Assembly: GCA_047495785.1 (NCBI GenBank)
Contig: JBLDXI010000015.1
Span: 186,001-250,000, forward strand
DNA: 64,000 nucleotides
Direction: 5' to 3'
From: Lepidodermella squamata
Lineage: Eukaryota > Gastrotricha
A program made the position numbers and the translations under genes. Position 1 is the first letter of the stretch. Each line of letters begins with the position of its first letter. Shown piece after piece: positions 23,002 through 35,526 of this stretch. Below the pieces are notes generated by a model, which did not search any database, had not been told where the DNA came from, and saw only the letters and a program-made list of their open reading frames with translations.

Positions 23002-23522
23002 GATGCTAATTAATGGTCTGAAGTTGATGCCAACGGAAAGACCGTCAAATAATATTCCACTCGTTTCCTTCTATTCAGTGCATCAGCTCTTTTTTCGTCA
23101 AATAAATGCTGTCATAGGAGCCTCAAGACTACACGCCAACCGTGTACCGGTCTGCGCATACATATTTAGGAAATTTATCTCGAGAAAAGGTGCGACATTC
23201 GTCCACTGTTTGCGTTCAGATAAGAGAAATAATTTCCGAGGAATAAAAGTTTATCAGCAACACCCACTAGGTCGCAATCGGTGTATCACCGGCAGCTAAC
23301 GAGGCGTGGGCTCATGGCGACCAGGTTCAATGGCTGCTGGAAATAGTTCTTTCCTTCTAGCATTTATTGTTATCTCAGCGCCTCGACATTCTTGACCATG
23401 AAAAAGTGACAGATACCAGCCCGCAACACGGCATCTTATCATAAAACAAAGTTAACTTTCACTCTGGCATTTTTGACGTATTAACATAAGTACAATTTTT
23501 GTTACTTTCGAGCAGAGCCAAA
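23002..23522. other. Intergenic, upstream of kinase gene
   Basis: No gene seen. TTACTTTCGAGCAG ends 7 bp before the kinase ATG and is a good 3' splice site, so a spliced leader exon (cis, or trans if this lineage does it) is plausible. Confidence 0.35.
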
Positions 23523-26500
23523 ATGTTCAAATCAGCACGCGAGTTCAATACGTGGAAGGTGCTGGGCCGTGGCGGCTTTGCCACGGTCTACTTGTGCCGA
23601 AGGGGTACGACTTATGAGAATTATGTTGTTAAGGAAGTAAACCTCACTCAGTTGGAACGGAATTGCAGCGATGAGAACCAAGCTAGGAAACTTGTTAAAA
23701 TCAGCAGCGACGAGGCAAGTTATAAAGAGATTGATGAAAAAGAGATGAAAACCCGAGATATCACTTGTTTTGCAGCACTCCAAGTTGGAGAAACTGCGTC
23801 ACCCCAACATTGTGCTAATATTCGGTGCATTCAAGGGTAGGCAAGCTTTTTATGCTGACTAGACCTCATTATATGGGTGTATAATCTAGAGCCATACAGC
23901 GGCGATGATGAAGTAAAGCGGGGATGCGAGATGTACTACTTGGTCATGGAGCACTGCGAGGGCGGAGATCTGGACAGTCGAATCGGAACAGGACGCGAAA
24001 AGATCAGCGAGGTGCAGCTGCAATCCTGGGCCAGACAGCTAGCATCGGCGTTGAAGTTCTTGCACGACAACGGCATCGTTCACCGGGATATCAAGCCGAA
24101 AAACATTTTTCTAAGCCATGACAGGCGAGCGGTCAAACTCGGCGATTTTGGCATTGCCAAAGACTTGGACGAGTAAGTTGGCTCTTTTCAGCTACTGCTA
24201 TCGCCGGTGGCTTCATTATTTCGCGGGTTAAACCTTGTTACTATTTTGCGCAGGGCTGCAACGACAAAGTACACGCTGAGTGTAGCTTCTTGGGACTACG
24301 CAGCTCCGGACTACATCGAGAATAACGATTACCAGCGCCCTTGTGACGTGTGGTCGTTTGGCGTGACTCTATTTGAACTGGCAAACTTTGTGAAACCGGT
24401 AAAAAGTTTCCACCTGCATTTCCACTTTGCATGATGATCCTATAATTATTAGTTCTACGGAAAAACGGCGATGGCTGTTTGTCTAAGCATTCAATCGTAA
24501 GTGCATTCAAGTTTTCCATTTAATGCCTGTGGAAAATTAACTCGTCGAGTTAGCGTGCATTGACAATTGACAGCCAAACTAGTCAGCCCACTGAATACAA
24601 TGGCGACCAGGTTTAGCACTAGCCTCAATTGTCAAAGAATATAACTTCGATTCCCTATGGCTCTGCTTCTTTATTCTTCGTTGATGTGCTACACAGCAAT
24701 TAACACTTGTTCGAATTACTAATTAGAATCAGATAGGCGAGGGTCGGGATCTAAGGCAGCCAAAGGTCAAGAATTGGAGCGAACGCGATACAAATATTGA
24801 GGTAATGCGAAGCAATGACACGTCGGCTCGAAAAGACTTTACCTAGGAAATGATTAGGAATAGCTTTTTCGACTGCGGAGTCACTTCGGCATAGAAGGTT
24901 GTAGGTGGCTCAGCCTGGCAAGCCTTTTAGAAGCTGCTCCTGTAAACGTATTGGCATGATTTAAATGATGACGTGATGTTTCGCAGTTAATAATTGCCTC
25001 TCTCGAGTAAAAGCCCCTTCAAATAATTGCCCGAGTTCTTCCTCTGTTTTTCGAGTTCAAAACAAAATACGGTATTTTAAATAAACATATAGGTAAATCA
25101 ATCACGACAAAATAGGGAGTTTCGAAAAGTGATTTCAGGCCACTAGAAAATTCCAAAATTTGGTTCCAATGTTACCAATAAATTTATGGTGAGCGAAACC
25201 TAATTTGCATTGTTTTGCGGAACCGATGGCTATGCAAGGAGTCATTTTTTATTAATTCCAAGAATTTTAGACGAAGCATGAGTTTTGAATTGAGCATTGA
25301 ACAGAGTGTTATGCTGAATTTACTGGTGATTTACTGGTGAAGTTATTTCGGGCCACTAATAGAACAGTGGTTCTCAAACTATTTTCGTTCCCGATTGAAA
25401 ATGAGGGCCGGCTGGCGACCCCTCCGGCCGCATTGCCTCTTGAACCCTCAACCGGCCGCCAGTAATGATAAAACAGGACCTTCCCGGCCGCACGCCTCCA
25501 TAATCAAGATTTGAAGGTTTCGAGTGCGCTTTTAAGCGGAAGATTGGTTATTAAATCAGGGGTTTGGAAGTTAGTTTGCTCGGAAGTGAAAAGGTCCCTA
25601 ACATTCGCCTACACCGGAAAAATTAAGTTGAAGAAGGTTTTAGAGGCTCAGTATTCATTTAGTATTCCGTTTTTCTATTGTTTGTCGTAACGGTTTTTGC
25701 AGCACAAAAAATCGCGTACTCTGCTAGTATAAAGCCTGGGCGTATAGGGCGATTTCGACCGGTTTGAGTACATTTCAATGGCGTCAAAAATTTGGAAAAT
25801 TGATGCACAAATCAATGAGATTTTGCCCGACTTTCAAGAATTCGGCCGACGGTCTGCTCAAGTCAGCGAAATTTTTAATTGAGGAAAATCGAAATTTCAC
25901 ACCCCAGTTTTCCGAGAGAGAAACCCAAAACGTCGCGCAAATTAATGCGAAATGTCGCGCAACACAATTTCAAGTGTCGCGCAAGTGCGCATGTTACGTG
26001 TCGCGGTTTGTTTAATTTCTTTCGAAATTGTCGTATATTCGAATATTCTAATCGAAGCTTTTTCCGAAATAAGAAAATGTCGTTATTATTTTTAGCCATA
26101 ATGACCTCTGTACCTTAATAAAATACAGCGCGCAAATCAGGGCTTTTGATCGAGGCTGGTACGTTTCATCTACCGTACTGCCCAAAAAATTGGCCAGCCT
26201 CAAATAAATGTCAGAGATTATAGGTCATCCGAAAAATAAATTTCGGGCCCGGAATGAATGTCAGGTCAGTGGCGGTGACAATGCGAAAGATCACTAATGA
26301 TTCTGATCATTCTGATTGAACATAATTTCTACTATTGGCACTTATAGCACTTTGATTGCCTATGAAATTCGATAAAACAAGCCTTAATCCTGTTGGACTT
26401 CCACGGCAACACTCTTATGATCACAAAGATACCTGGGCTAACTCCAGCTAATTCAAGCGAAGAATTTCCGCCCTCTATTCGCCGCAGATCTCAATTTTTT

Positions 26501-29500
26501 TAGTGCCCGCATCCGCTTAGATTTTGACCGGATTTCACGTAAAATGCGAGGAAAACAAATTCAATGATGGGGAATCTCTTCGAATAAAAAATTGTCCATC
26601 TTGTCTTTTCGTCGAAAATTTTCGAATACTTTGTACTTGAGAAGTGTGGGTTCAAAATGGCATCTAATAGCAGGACTGAATCGGATCACTGATATCGCAT
26701 GGTTATTAGAAGAAGAAATATGACACGAGTCAACTCGCAAAAAAATATCCGATTCGGGCTTGCTTTCTATTAGAATTTTAAGAAAATCAATGTTAGATCG
26801 AATTGATACATTTGCAACTTATGTGGGATTCGTGGGATTCCAATTTATGAAGGCCTAGAATTTTACCTGGATTTTTTCTGAGAAATTAGAAAACACGATC
26901 TTGATTTTTTTGTTCGCCAAAGAGGACGAATTCAATGCAAGTCTGCTACTACTTGGTATAGCTAAAAGGCTAGCGGCATAAATTATGAATTATGAATTCA
27001 TTACAAGACATTCTTGCGGCATTATTGCTTTCAATAGCTATCAGTGTCACAAGTTAATTATTGAAAAGTTCGCTGACCCGGATGAACACCACGTGTAGGT
27101 GGCTGTATAGGTGGCCTAAGGTTACGTAAAAGGCTTGGGTTAAATCAGCTCTTGATTGGAGATCTATTTTGACTAGCCATCAAGTCTTTTGGAAAATATT
27201 TGTTTTAATCAAATTTACTTTTTTCAACATGAAATTATTTTTTCAATCATCATTCAGAAATTATTATTTGATAGGGAAAATATACTTTCATGATGAAGTT
27301 GTGGATTTTAAGTGTTATGTTTGACCTCGGGTGATAATATTAAATAACAAAGGTGATCATATTAGCAAGTGATTTTTGGCGCGCGATTTTTTTGCGCGTG
27401 CAGAAGACACGTGCTGCGCGGGAAAAATCGCCTTAAATGCCTGAATTGTTTAGGCGAACAAGTGCTACCGACGCGGTACTCTTCGTTGGGATGACACAGC
27501 TGGCCCAGCGTGCGAATTGAAAATCTCCATCGACATTGGAAATTTAGCGGCTATTTAGTGCAGCGCAGCGGCGTAAAACGCGACGGCGGCTTGATCTTGA
27601 AGGGCCCTGACTAATGTCACTTATTTGAATCATTGTCTTCGCAAAAATGAGAATCGTAAAGTTATTCGGACAAATATTTAAAAATTCAATTATTTTTGGC
27701 CAAAAACAAATATTTGTCCGTAACTTTGCAAAATTACAGCTAACTCAATTTTCCATAATTTAATGAACGGGTTCGACAGCAATGAGCTACATTCTTCCTC
27801 CAAATTTTCTGTTATTTTCCCGGACTGGTCATCCTCAAGGGCTTTAATGAGTGTCGATCGCAAAAATTAGCATCGAATATTATCGAATATTGGTTAGTAA
27901 TTAGTTTAGATTCACCTTTTTCCAGAGCCATTTGCCACGGCTTCATTCGCGTTTGCCAATCTATTTTTAGCACGAGCCTGTTGACGCGAATGATGGTCGC
28001 TATTTTTTTGCGTCTTCTTCATCGTCGTATTCCACTTCTTCTTTGGCAATGACATTCATGAATGGATTTTATTGCTTTTGTAGTAAAAAATCTGTAGCAA
28101 AACACTCGACGCGCCACATTTTTAGGCAAATTTATTAGACAAGCATCGAAAAGTAACGCATCGTACAAGTGCAAATTAATATCTTCATTCTTCGTCTTTT
28201 CTGCCTTGAAGTTCCACTTACTAGGAATAAGAAAACGTAAAAAAACCCCTGGGAAAAGATGTAGGTAGCATTAGAAAAATATATCATTTCGAATGAAGGT
28301 TCTTTCAATTTGAAGCCATTTCAAAGCTCATTTTCCTTACGTTATACCGCTTTTGCCTCCCAGAAAACCGGCGCGGCCATTCGACGATTCTCGCGGCTAC
28401 TCGGCCGAATGCCGCGACTTCATCATGTCGCTGCTGGAGAAGCAGAGCAGCAGCCGACCGACCATTGATCAAGTGCTGAATCACGCCTTTCTACGCCGCG
28501 ATATCGTTGACGAAAGCCAACAACAACCAAAACAGTCAGTCGCCCCTGCATCGGTGAAGCCGAACAAAGAGACAGAGGAATCGTCGAGGTCTAAACCGCA
28601 AGAGAAAGTCGAGCAGAAGCCTGCGAGCCCTGTAGAGTTTTCCGAGGCTGTTAAATTTTTCATTTTTAAATTATTTCTAAATAATTCAGGCTGTTGTAAG
28701 TAATCTGCCGAAAAACAAAGACGAAGCTATCAAGGTTGCTCTTTTTCAAACTCAAAATCATTGATATTTCATTTTTCGGTGTGATGATTGAAACAGGAAT
28801 TCGTGCGATGTGCAGTTGAGAATGATGCAGTGAGAATGTCCCAATTGCTGCTACACAAGGACCGATTGGGACTGGATACCAACGGAAAATATTGGGACTA
28901 TGAAGGAACTGCACTTCATGCTGCAGCATTCAAAGGCCATGTTGAAATTGTTGAACTGCTGGCGGGCAAGTTCAAAGCCGACGTCAACGCGGCAGCTAAG
29001 GATGGCTGGACGCCATTGCACTGGGCCGCCCGTAATGGCAAAGCTGACGTCGTGGAACTGCTGGCGGGCAAGTTCAAAGCCGACGTCAACGCGGCAGCTA
29101 AGGATGGCTGGACGCCATTGCACAGGGCCGCCTTAAATCGCAAAGCTGACGTCGTGGAACTGTTGGCGGGAAAGTTCAAAGCCGACGTCAACGCGGCAGC
29201 TAAGGATGGCTCGACGCCATTGCACAGGGCCGCCTTATGGGGCAAAGCTGACGTCGTGGAACTGCTGGCGGGCAAGTTCAAAGCCGACGTCAACGCGGCA
29301 GCTAAGGATGGCGAGACGCCATTGCACATGGCCGCCTGGCATGGCAAAGCCAAAGTCGTGGAACTGTTGGCAGGCACGTTCAAAGCCGACGTCAATGCGG
29401 CAGATGAGGGTGGCCAGACACCACTGATGAGAGCAGCCTTTGGGATAGAACCTGCTGTCGTCGATCTTCTTGTGAATAAATTCAAAGCCAACGCAAACCT

Positions 29501-29621
29501 GAAGAACAAGGCGGGACAAACTGCACTGGATAAGGCTAAAAACCCTTGGAATTCATCTGAGGAGTATAAACAACGACAACGACAAGTAATCGAAATCCTG
29601 ACGAAGGCGATAACCAAGTGA
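23523..29621 (+). CDS. NEK-like protein kinase with C-terminal ankyrin repeats (626 aa, 8 exons)
   Basis: Exons 23523-23714, 23776-23836, 23890-24172, 24254-24398, 24453-24496, 28364-28649, 28690-28734 and 28797-29621 join in phase to 627 codons including stop. The kinase domain looks catalytically complete: glycine loop GRGGFATV (15-22), ATP lysine K37, alpha-C glutamate probably E64, HRDIKPKN (149-156), DFG (170-172), an APE variant APD, and DVWSFG. Closest in style to NIMA-related (NEK) kinases. Subdomain XI (CRDFIMSLLEKQSSSRPTID) is followed by a Ser/Lys/Glu-rich linker and then seven 34-aa ankyrin repeats from about residue 360. It likely phosphorylates Ser/Thr on partners selected by the ankyrin surface (inference). 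Intron 1 uses a GC donor (GAG|GCAAGT). Intron 5 is 3.9 kb. Confidence 0.85.
25085..25240. repeat. Fragment of the GGTTCCGC repeat family
   Basis: In kinase intron 5. GGCCACTAGAAAATTCCAAA...TTTGGTTCC, with a later TTTTGCGGAACC, matches the centre and ends of the element at 20.9-21.35 kb. Confidence 0.5.
25365..25380. mobile_element. hAT-type terminal repeat, single end
   Basis: CAGTGGTTCTCAAACT is the terminal motif common to many hAT elements. GC-richer sequence with CCGGCCGC repeats follows to about 25500. I did not find the opposite end. Confidence 0.35.
28910..29560 (+). repeat. Array of near-identical 102-bp ankyrin units with variable codons
   Basis: Seven ankyrin units. Units 2-5 are 102 bp each and almost identical: GCGGCAGCTAAGGATGGC, the CTGGCGGG stretch and AAAGCCGACGTCAA recur. 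Differences cluster in the codon after GGC (TGG, TGG, TCG, GAG), the codon after CAC (TGG, AGG, AGG, ATG) and the two codons after GCCGCC (CGT AAT, TTA AAT, TTA TGG, TGG CAT). Units 2 and 4 differ nowhere else. Confidence 0.9.
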
Positions 29622-30698
29622 AACGGAATTAGCTTGCATTCAATTCATGCATTTCACAGCCGCAGAAAAAGCTGTTTATTAAGACGATGATATCAAATTC
29701 ATCAGAATTTTCGAGTCGACATCTGCGATCGACGCCGGCTGTTCGCCCAATTCGAGCTTCTCGCCCGCAAAAAACAGCTGAGAACAGGGCCTAAATAATT
29801 TTCTCGTTCGAATTTGTGCATCTTACGAAATTTTAGTAGTTAATAGCGTTATAAGTACCGTCAAACCACAGATGGCCGCTTTCAGCCAGCCGCGTCGAGG
29901 GTACGCGGAAACAAATCGGATAGCAAAATGATTGCATATAATAGACGTCGTTTGTTGAATCAGCCGCAGACAAAAGTCGACTGGTTCATCTTCGTTTCGA
30001 GGCCGATTCGACAATTAATTTGGCTGCTGCTCGAGGACAAAAATTCACATCATGCGAGGCACCTTATTGCGAGGAATATTTGCGGGGAAAAATTATGAAT
30101 TCAAATTTGGAAAATGAGAGGATCGATATAAAAATTGAATTTTAGAAAATAAAATAAGCCATAACGGGATGAATGATAAATGATTCGGTTCATAAATTGA
30201 TAGGTAAAAATGAAACCTTTAGTAGTCTTCTAGACGAAATCGACGTGAATTTTACGCGAATTTTCTCTAAAACTCGGATAAGATAACTCGGGGGTTAACA
30301 GCTGGTTGAAAAAATTTATTTTCAAAAATTTCGCTTTCACACGCATTGATTTTTTCCCAGTTATTATACAATGGAATAATTTTAATAGTACAATAATATA
30401 GTGTAAAGACTTTCCAGAAAAAATGAACAAAAAACAGCAAAAATTGGTTCCGTATAATATTTAGACTACATTTGACACGATTTTTGCAAAGTAAAATCGA
30501 CTGATTGAAATAAAATTGACAATGTCGCGCCGTGATTATCGAATAATTTACATCATAAAATTGTCATAAATAATGATAATAATAATAATAATAAAATTCA
30601 CAGTTTTGTTGTTTCCGGAATAATTATACTCGCTCTCTTGTTCTGCATTTCAAATGAGTTCATTGAGCTGCGTTTCAGCGTTGATTTTAGGCCAACTA
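29622..30698. other. Intergenic between convergent kinase and KDM3-like genes
   Basis: Shared 3' flank of two convergent genes. AT-rich. It includes an (ATA)n microsatellite at about 30570-30595. No other feature recognised. Confidence 0.5.
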
Positions 30699-33600
30699 TC
30701 AAGAAGAAGATGACGATGACGACGGCGGTGATGAGGATGGCATCTGGCTGACGAAGTGCTTCACGGCGTGGTAGATGATGTTCTTCAGCTGCAGCTTGTC
30801 CTCCTGGTTGCGGTGCGTCGGCGGCAGGGCGCGGAACTCACGGTCGAGGGCGAGCGCCGCGTCTAACCGCAACGGATTCACAAAATCGAGGGCGATCTTC
30901 ATAAAAAAAAGCGTGAAAATAAATTCGGAAATTTCGAATTTCGAATTTCAAATTCGCAGATTTTGAAACTTTTGGAAATTCTCGGCAATACTTTCAAGAT
31001 CTTCGATTTCAGATTTTTTAATAAGTATTCCAGCATTATTTTGATTTTGCGCAATTCAAATTTGAAAGCATATTTCCCCATCCGCCGGTGTTTCCTCCGC
31101 GCGCGCGCTCCTATTGGCTGGGCCTTGTTGCGCAACAACCAAGATAATTACAGCCCTCGTGCGCGCGCGCACGGACGAGAGCAACGATGACTGCGCCCTG
31201 CGCTGCGAGTCAGCGAATAGCTTTCAAGAAAATAACAAACGCTTGAATTAAGGGAGATTTTGTTGTCCAAAAAATTGATTATCATGTAATTTGTTCTTAT
31301 TTACCCACCCCATTAAATAGAAAATAGAAAATAGTACGCGCGCAAAATTCAAATTTTACCTGATGGCACCTGATGGCACCGATGGCACGAGCTATTTTCG
31401 GTGAATTTGGGGTGATTTCATCAAAATATAGTTTGAAACTCTAACCATTTGATTATTTTCGCGCTAGATCGAATTGTTTGAAAAAGGTTTCTTGCCCTTG
31501 AGAGTTTGTGCGATTGAAAATGTACCGCTCATTACCGGAGCCGCTAACAATGTAAAAAATCCTTAGAATGATCAAAACTCAAGCGCTTCTAAAAATTTAG
31601 AAAACTTGCGATTTCATAAAATATCATGTTGCACCATGGTGGCGCGATTTTATTTTGCCTGCATTGTAAGGCATCATTATTTCTCGCATATCTTCTTGAT
31701 TTGTAATTTGTTGACACTTGGTACTAATTGAAAAATGTACTATCGATGCGCGCACTTTACATGATATACTGGACTTGTTCAATTCTAGCTGACTTGACTT
31801 GTGGTTTTCTAGTGATTTTGCAGCGCGCGCGTAGAAAGCTGCAATTATTTGTTGCGCAATAAATGCGCGCGACGTGCGGTTACGCGTAAATTTAACCAAC
31901 CAATAGGAGCGCGCGCGCGGAGGAAACACCGGCGGATGGGGAAATGTGCAATTTGAAAGCTTTATCGCTTTTTTCGTACTTTGAATCTGGACGTGGAAAT
32001 CGGAAGACCCAATTTTTCCCAGCTCGTTCAAGTTTTTCGTTTTCAATTTTTTAATATTTTTTTTAATTCATAAAATTCACGTGAAAATCGCGATTGATTC
32101 CATTCGCATGTTTGAAATAAGACAAAATTGCAATTTTAAAGAATTTTCCTTTCACTTGTTTTCGAGATTTGGAATGCGAGTGAATGTTGTCAAATTATTC
32201 AAATAAATTTTTTTTAGAATTTCCGCACGATTATTTCTCTCATTTTTTTTACCTTGAAGCAGGAGTTGAAGTTGCGAACTTGATGCGCGAAGCCGGCGCC
32301 AACGAAAATGGCGTCGTGGTGGAACTGCACGATGGTGATGGGCGCGACGTTGTAGGGCGGCTGCGCCAGCTCGGCGAGCATCGCGTCGTCCAGGTACCAC
32401 GTCTGGTCGTGGATCGGCGTCGCCGAGTCGCAGTGGTGCCGCTCGCGCAGGTACGCCTCGATCGCCGGCCGGTCTTCGGGCCGGAATATGTGCCAGATGG
32501 CGGCGGGCAGTTCCTGGCCCAGCACGGCGCGGTCCTTGAACTCGCCGGCCACCAGCGGGCACGTCACGATGTAGTCGCGGATCGCCGTCGCCTGCGCCGC
32601 GCCCAGGTCGCCCTCCAGCGGCTCCACAAGCACCGCCACGTTCACCGCGTCAGACACGTCCTGATTGACAAATTCAGAAAAATATTTGAAAACCTTGAGT
32701 CGAAAATTCAAAAAACCAAAATTTTCCAATTTTTCAAAAATTTCAATTCCAATTTCGATTTCAAAATTTCAAAATTTTAAATTTCTTGTTTATCTGTTTT
32801 ATTTGCTGACCACGTCAGAAACGTCCTATCAATTGAAAAATTGGAAAATATTAAAAACAATTAGGTCGAAAAATGGTAAAATAAACTTTCAAAAATTAAA
32901 ATTAAAATTCGAATTTCCGAAATTTATTCAAATTTCAAACTATCAAAATTCAATATTTCCCGCTCATCTTCGTAATTTTCAATCGTTTCGAATTACTGAA
33001 ATTTCAAAAAAACGTTCGAAAATTGAGAATAAGAAAAATGTCAAACTTTTCAAACCTTTCGAATTTTCAAAATTTAAAATTTTCCAGTTCATCTTTTTTT
33101 AGTTAGGTGTTGTGTCAAAGTAAAAAAATGTCGAGCTTACAAGGTGTAGATGCGTTGTTGCGATTTGCAGATCGCCGGTGCCGTGGGCGAAGTAGCCCTT
33201 GACCATGTCGGGTCGCAGGAAGCTTTCGGGCAGGTGCGTCAGCAGGTTCAACTGGCCGCCGGGCGCGCACAGGTCGGCGAGCGGCAGCGCTTCGATGAAG
33301 CTGCGGTAGTGCAGCGGCAGGACGTCGGCGAGGCACGCGTCCGCCGGGTAGTCGGACAACTTGAATATCCGAGGCTCGTTATTGGCACTGGAATTACTAC
33401 TCGCAATCTAGGAAAGCACAAGATAAAAAATCTAATTTAAATTCATGAAATTTTAAATTTTGAATGAAGAAAGCGCTAAGAAATATTTTGAGAATTTTAG
33501 GAATTGCTTAAAAATTATAATTTCAATTTAAAAATTAAAAAAAATTCATCTCCGATTTTTAAATTTCATATTTCTGAAAATTTCAAAACTTTAGGCTTAA

Positions 33601-35526
33601 TTTGGTTTGTATCTATTACCTCTGCGCTTATCGAAGCTGCTGAAACTGGCGATGTGGGGTGTTGAGCAAGGGCTGTTCTGGCGTCGGCCGAGCGGAACCC
33701 GCGCAGGAACCCGCTCATGGGCGCGTTGTCGATGAGGCGGGCCGTCGCGCGGCAGTCTGTCAACTGCACGCTTTGCTCGCCCAGCGCCGCCATCAGCTGT
33801 TCGAGGCTGAATAGAAACTGCTGGTACGTCGAGACGCGAACTTGCGACACAACGAGCGGTGCATCTTTAGGCAACAGCAAGGTCGAGGCTCCGATTTTTC
33901 CTATAAAAACAGGCATCTTTTAAGAGAATGGCAAGATGAATACCTAAAGATTATTCTTCATACATCATAAAAAGTACTGAAAACTTGAAAATTGGAAAAA
34001 ATTTGAGTAATTTAGTGTGGCGTCAATCCAGCACACGACCAACGAGCCGTGACGTTACATTCATTTTTAGCCCAAAAAGCCGAGCAACAATTCAATTGGG
34101 ACTTGTCAGCTCCAATTTGGATAATAAGAAGCGAAAAAACAGCCGCGTTAGATCACCAAAATTCAGATGACAAGGTCGAAAATTTAGCTGCTGATAGCTG
34201 GATCCAATGAAGATCCTTTGGGCTAATGAAGCACTGATGTTTAGAATTTCCGGGAATTTCAGGACCTCGGAAAAGTATAGTAAAATGAATTTCTCGGACC
34301 AAAGACCACACACAAGGATCACCACAAGGAAAGATATCTCCCCGAAATTCAACAATTTTCAATATTAATTCATTTTCAATGGAAACCAGGTTGATTTTTA
34401 ATTTTTAATTTAAAACATTCCAATCTGCCGAACAAATTTTTTCTATAATTTTCTTCTTAATCAAAATTCATCAACATTTAATTTTTTGAAATTTCAATAG
34501 GTATCGAATCGTGGCGATTGAATGTTTCATGATTTTTTTCTAGATTTTTCTTCGATGTTCATGCCTACCTGGTTTTGCGAATCGATACGACCACCTGGAG
34601 CCGTGTTCGATGAGCTCGAGATTCGCGTCGTCGAACTCGTCGTCGTCATCGCCCGGCCGCGGCTTGCCCAGCCTCGCCACGCGATCGACCAGCGTGCGCA
34701 GACACTCGGTGGGGATGAGCGAGCCGGGCAACAGCGGCCGCGACGCATCGCGACACGCCACGGTCGTCACGCGCGAGTGCGCACCGCCGAGCGCGTGGCA
34801 CTCGCGGCACGCGACGAAGCCGCAGCGGCCGCAGAAGTAGAAAACGTTGAAGAGCGTGGCGCGGCACAGGTCGCACTGCTCCTTGACGCCGTGCTCGCGC
34901 CGCCGCCACGCCAGCTGCGCCCCGCTCGCCTCGATGCGCCGCAGCGTGTCCAGCTCCGATTTCGCGATCTCGAGGAACGGGCCTCGCATGCGCTCGAGCA
35001 CGCGCAGGACAATGCGGTCTTCGTCCTCATCCTGGGCAGCGGACGACGAGTCGATCGACGTGGCCCACTCGCCTCGGTCCAGCGGCGTTATGTCACCCTG
35101 GTCCGTGAAGCCGGCGCACTGCCACAGGGTGAGGTTCGAGGCGACGGCGGCCATGCGCGCGCTCGCCCGCGTCGTCAGTTTGCGGAAGTTGACGAAGCGG
35201 CACTCGTTGAGCTCGTCGTCGTCGTCCTCGCTGCGACTCGCGCAGCCGAGGCATTTCGACAGCGAGGCGGACTGGTAGTAGAAACACGCAACCGACTGCG
35301 TCACGTGGCACGTCGCTGCGCCGCGGTGATGCGTCGCCGACGTCGCGTCATCGTCGCGGGTTCGCGTCGATTTCCGAGGCGAGACTGATGTGGCTGTTGT
35401 GGCTGCGGCTGTTGCTTTGGTGACGCGGCCCTTGTAGACGCCGCCGCCGGATGCTGGCGACGTGCTGTGAGGCGGCGATGAGCTGCTTGCGCTGTTTCGC
35501 CGTTTTTTACTGCTCAATATCGTCAT
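30699..35526 (-). CDS. KDM3: KDM3/JHDM2-like JmjC histone H3K9 demethylase (703 aa, 5 exons)
   Basis: Minus-strand exons 35526-34569, 33900-33620, 33407-33141, 32660-32253 and 30896-30699 join in phase to 704 codons including stop. A treble-clef-type zinc finger has Cys 218, 221, 232, 235, 240 and 243 (CDLC...CGRCGFVACREC), characteristic of KDM3 proteins. The JmjC domain follows at about 420-680. HLHLDVSDAVNV supplies H501 and D503 and GAGFAHQVRN supplies H628, the three Fe(II) ligands. The HxD motif is split exactly by the exon 3/4 junction. The C-terminal EDKLQLKNIIYHAVK is a KDM3 signature. The family removes H3K9me1/2 using Fe(II) and 2-oxoglutarate in the nucleus. The N-terminus is much shorter than in vertebrate KDM3A and is Ser/Thr-rich; additional 5' exons are possible. 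The last intron holds an 882-bp Mutator-like element. Confidence 0.9.
31068..31949. mobile_element. 882-bp Mutator-like (MULE) non-autonomous element
   Basis: TIRs begin GCATATTTCCCCATCCGCCG (left) and are mirrored on the right (GCACATTTCCCC on the complement), extending over CTCCGCGCGCGCGCTCCTAT for about 55 bp. The flanking direct repeat AATTTGAAA (31059-31067 and 31950-31958) is 9 bp, the length typical of Mutator-type insertions. No transposase. Same family as the element at 47.5 kb. Located in KDM3-like intron 4. Confidence 0.8.

Noticed and set aside
28916-29617. Long antisense open frames opposite the ankyrin arrays (also 12982-13680 and 13879-14190)
   Set aside because: They mirror the 102-bp repeat periodicity and codon bias of the sense strand; the sense frame gives clean ankyrin repeats.
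34522-35388. 288-codon plus-strand open frame opposite the KDM3-like first exon
   Set aside because: Arg/Ala-rich shadow of GC-rich coding DNA; the minus strand encodes a recognisable KDM3 zinc finger.
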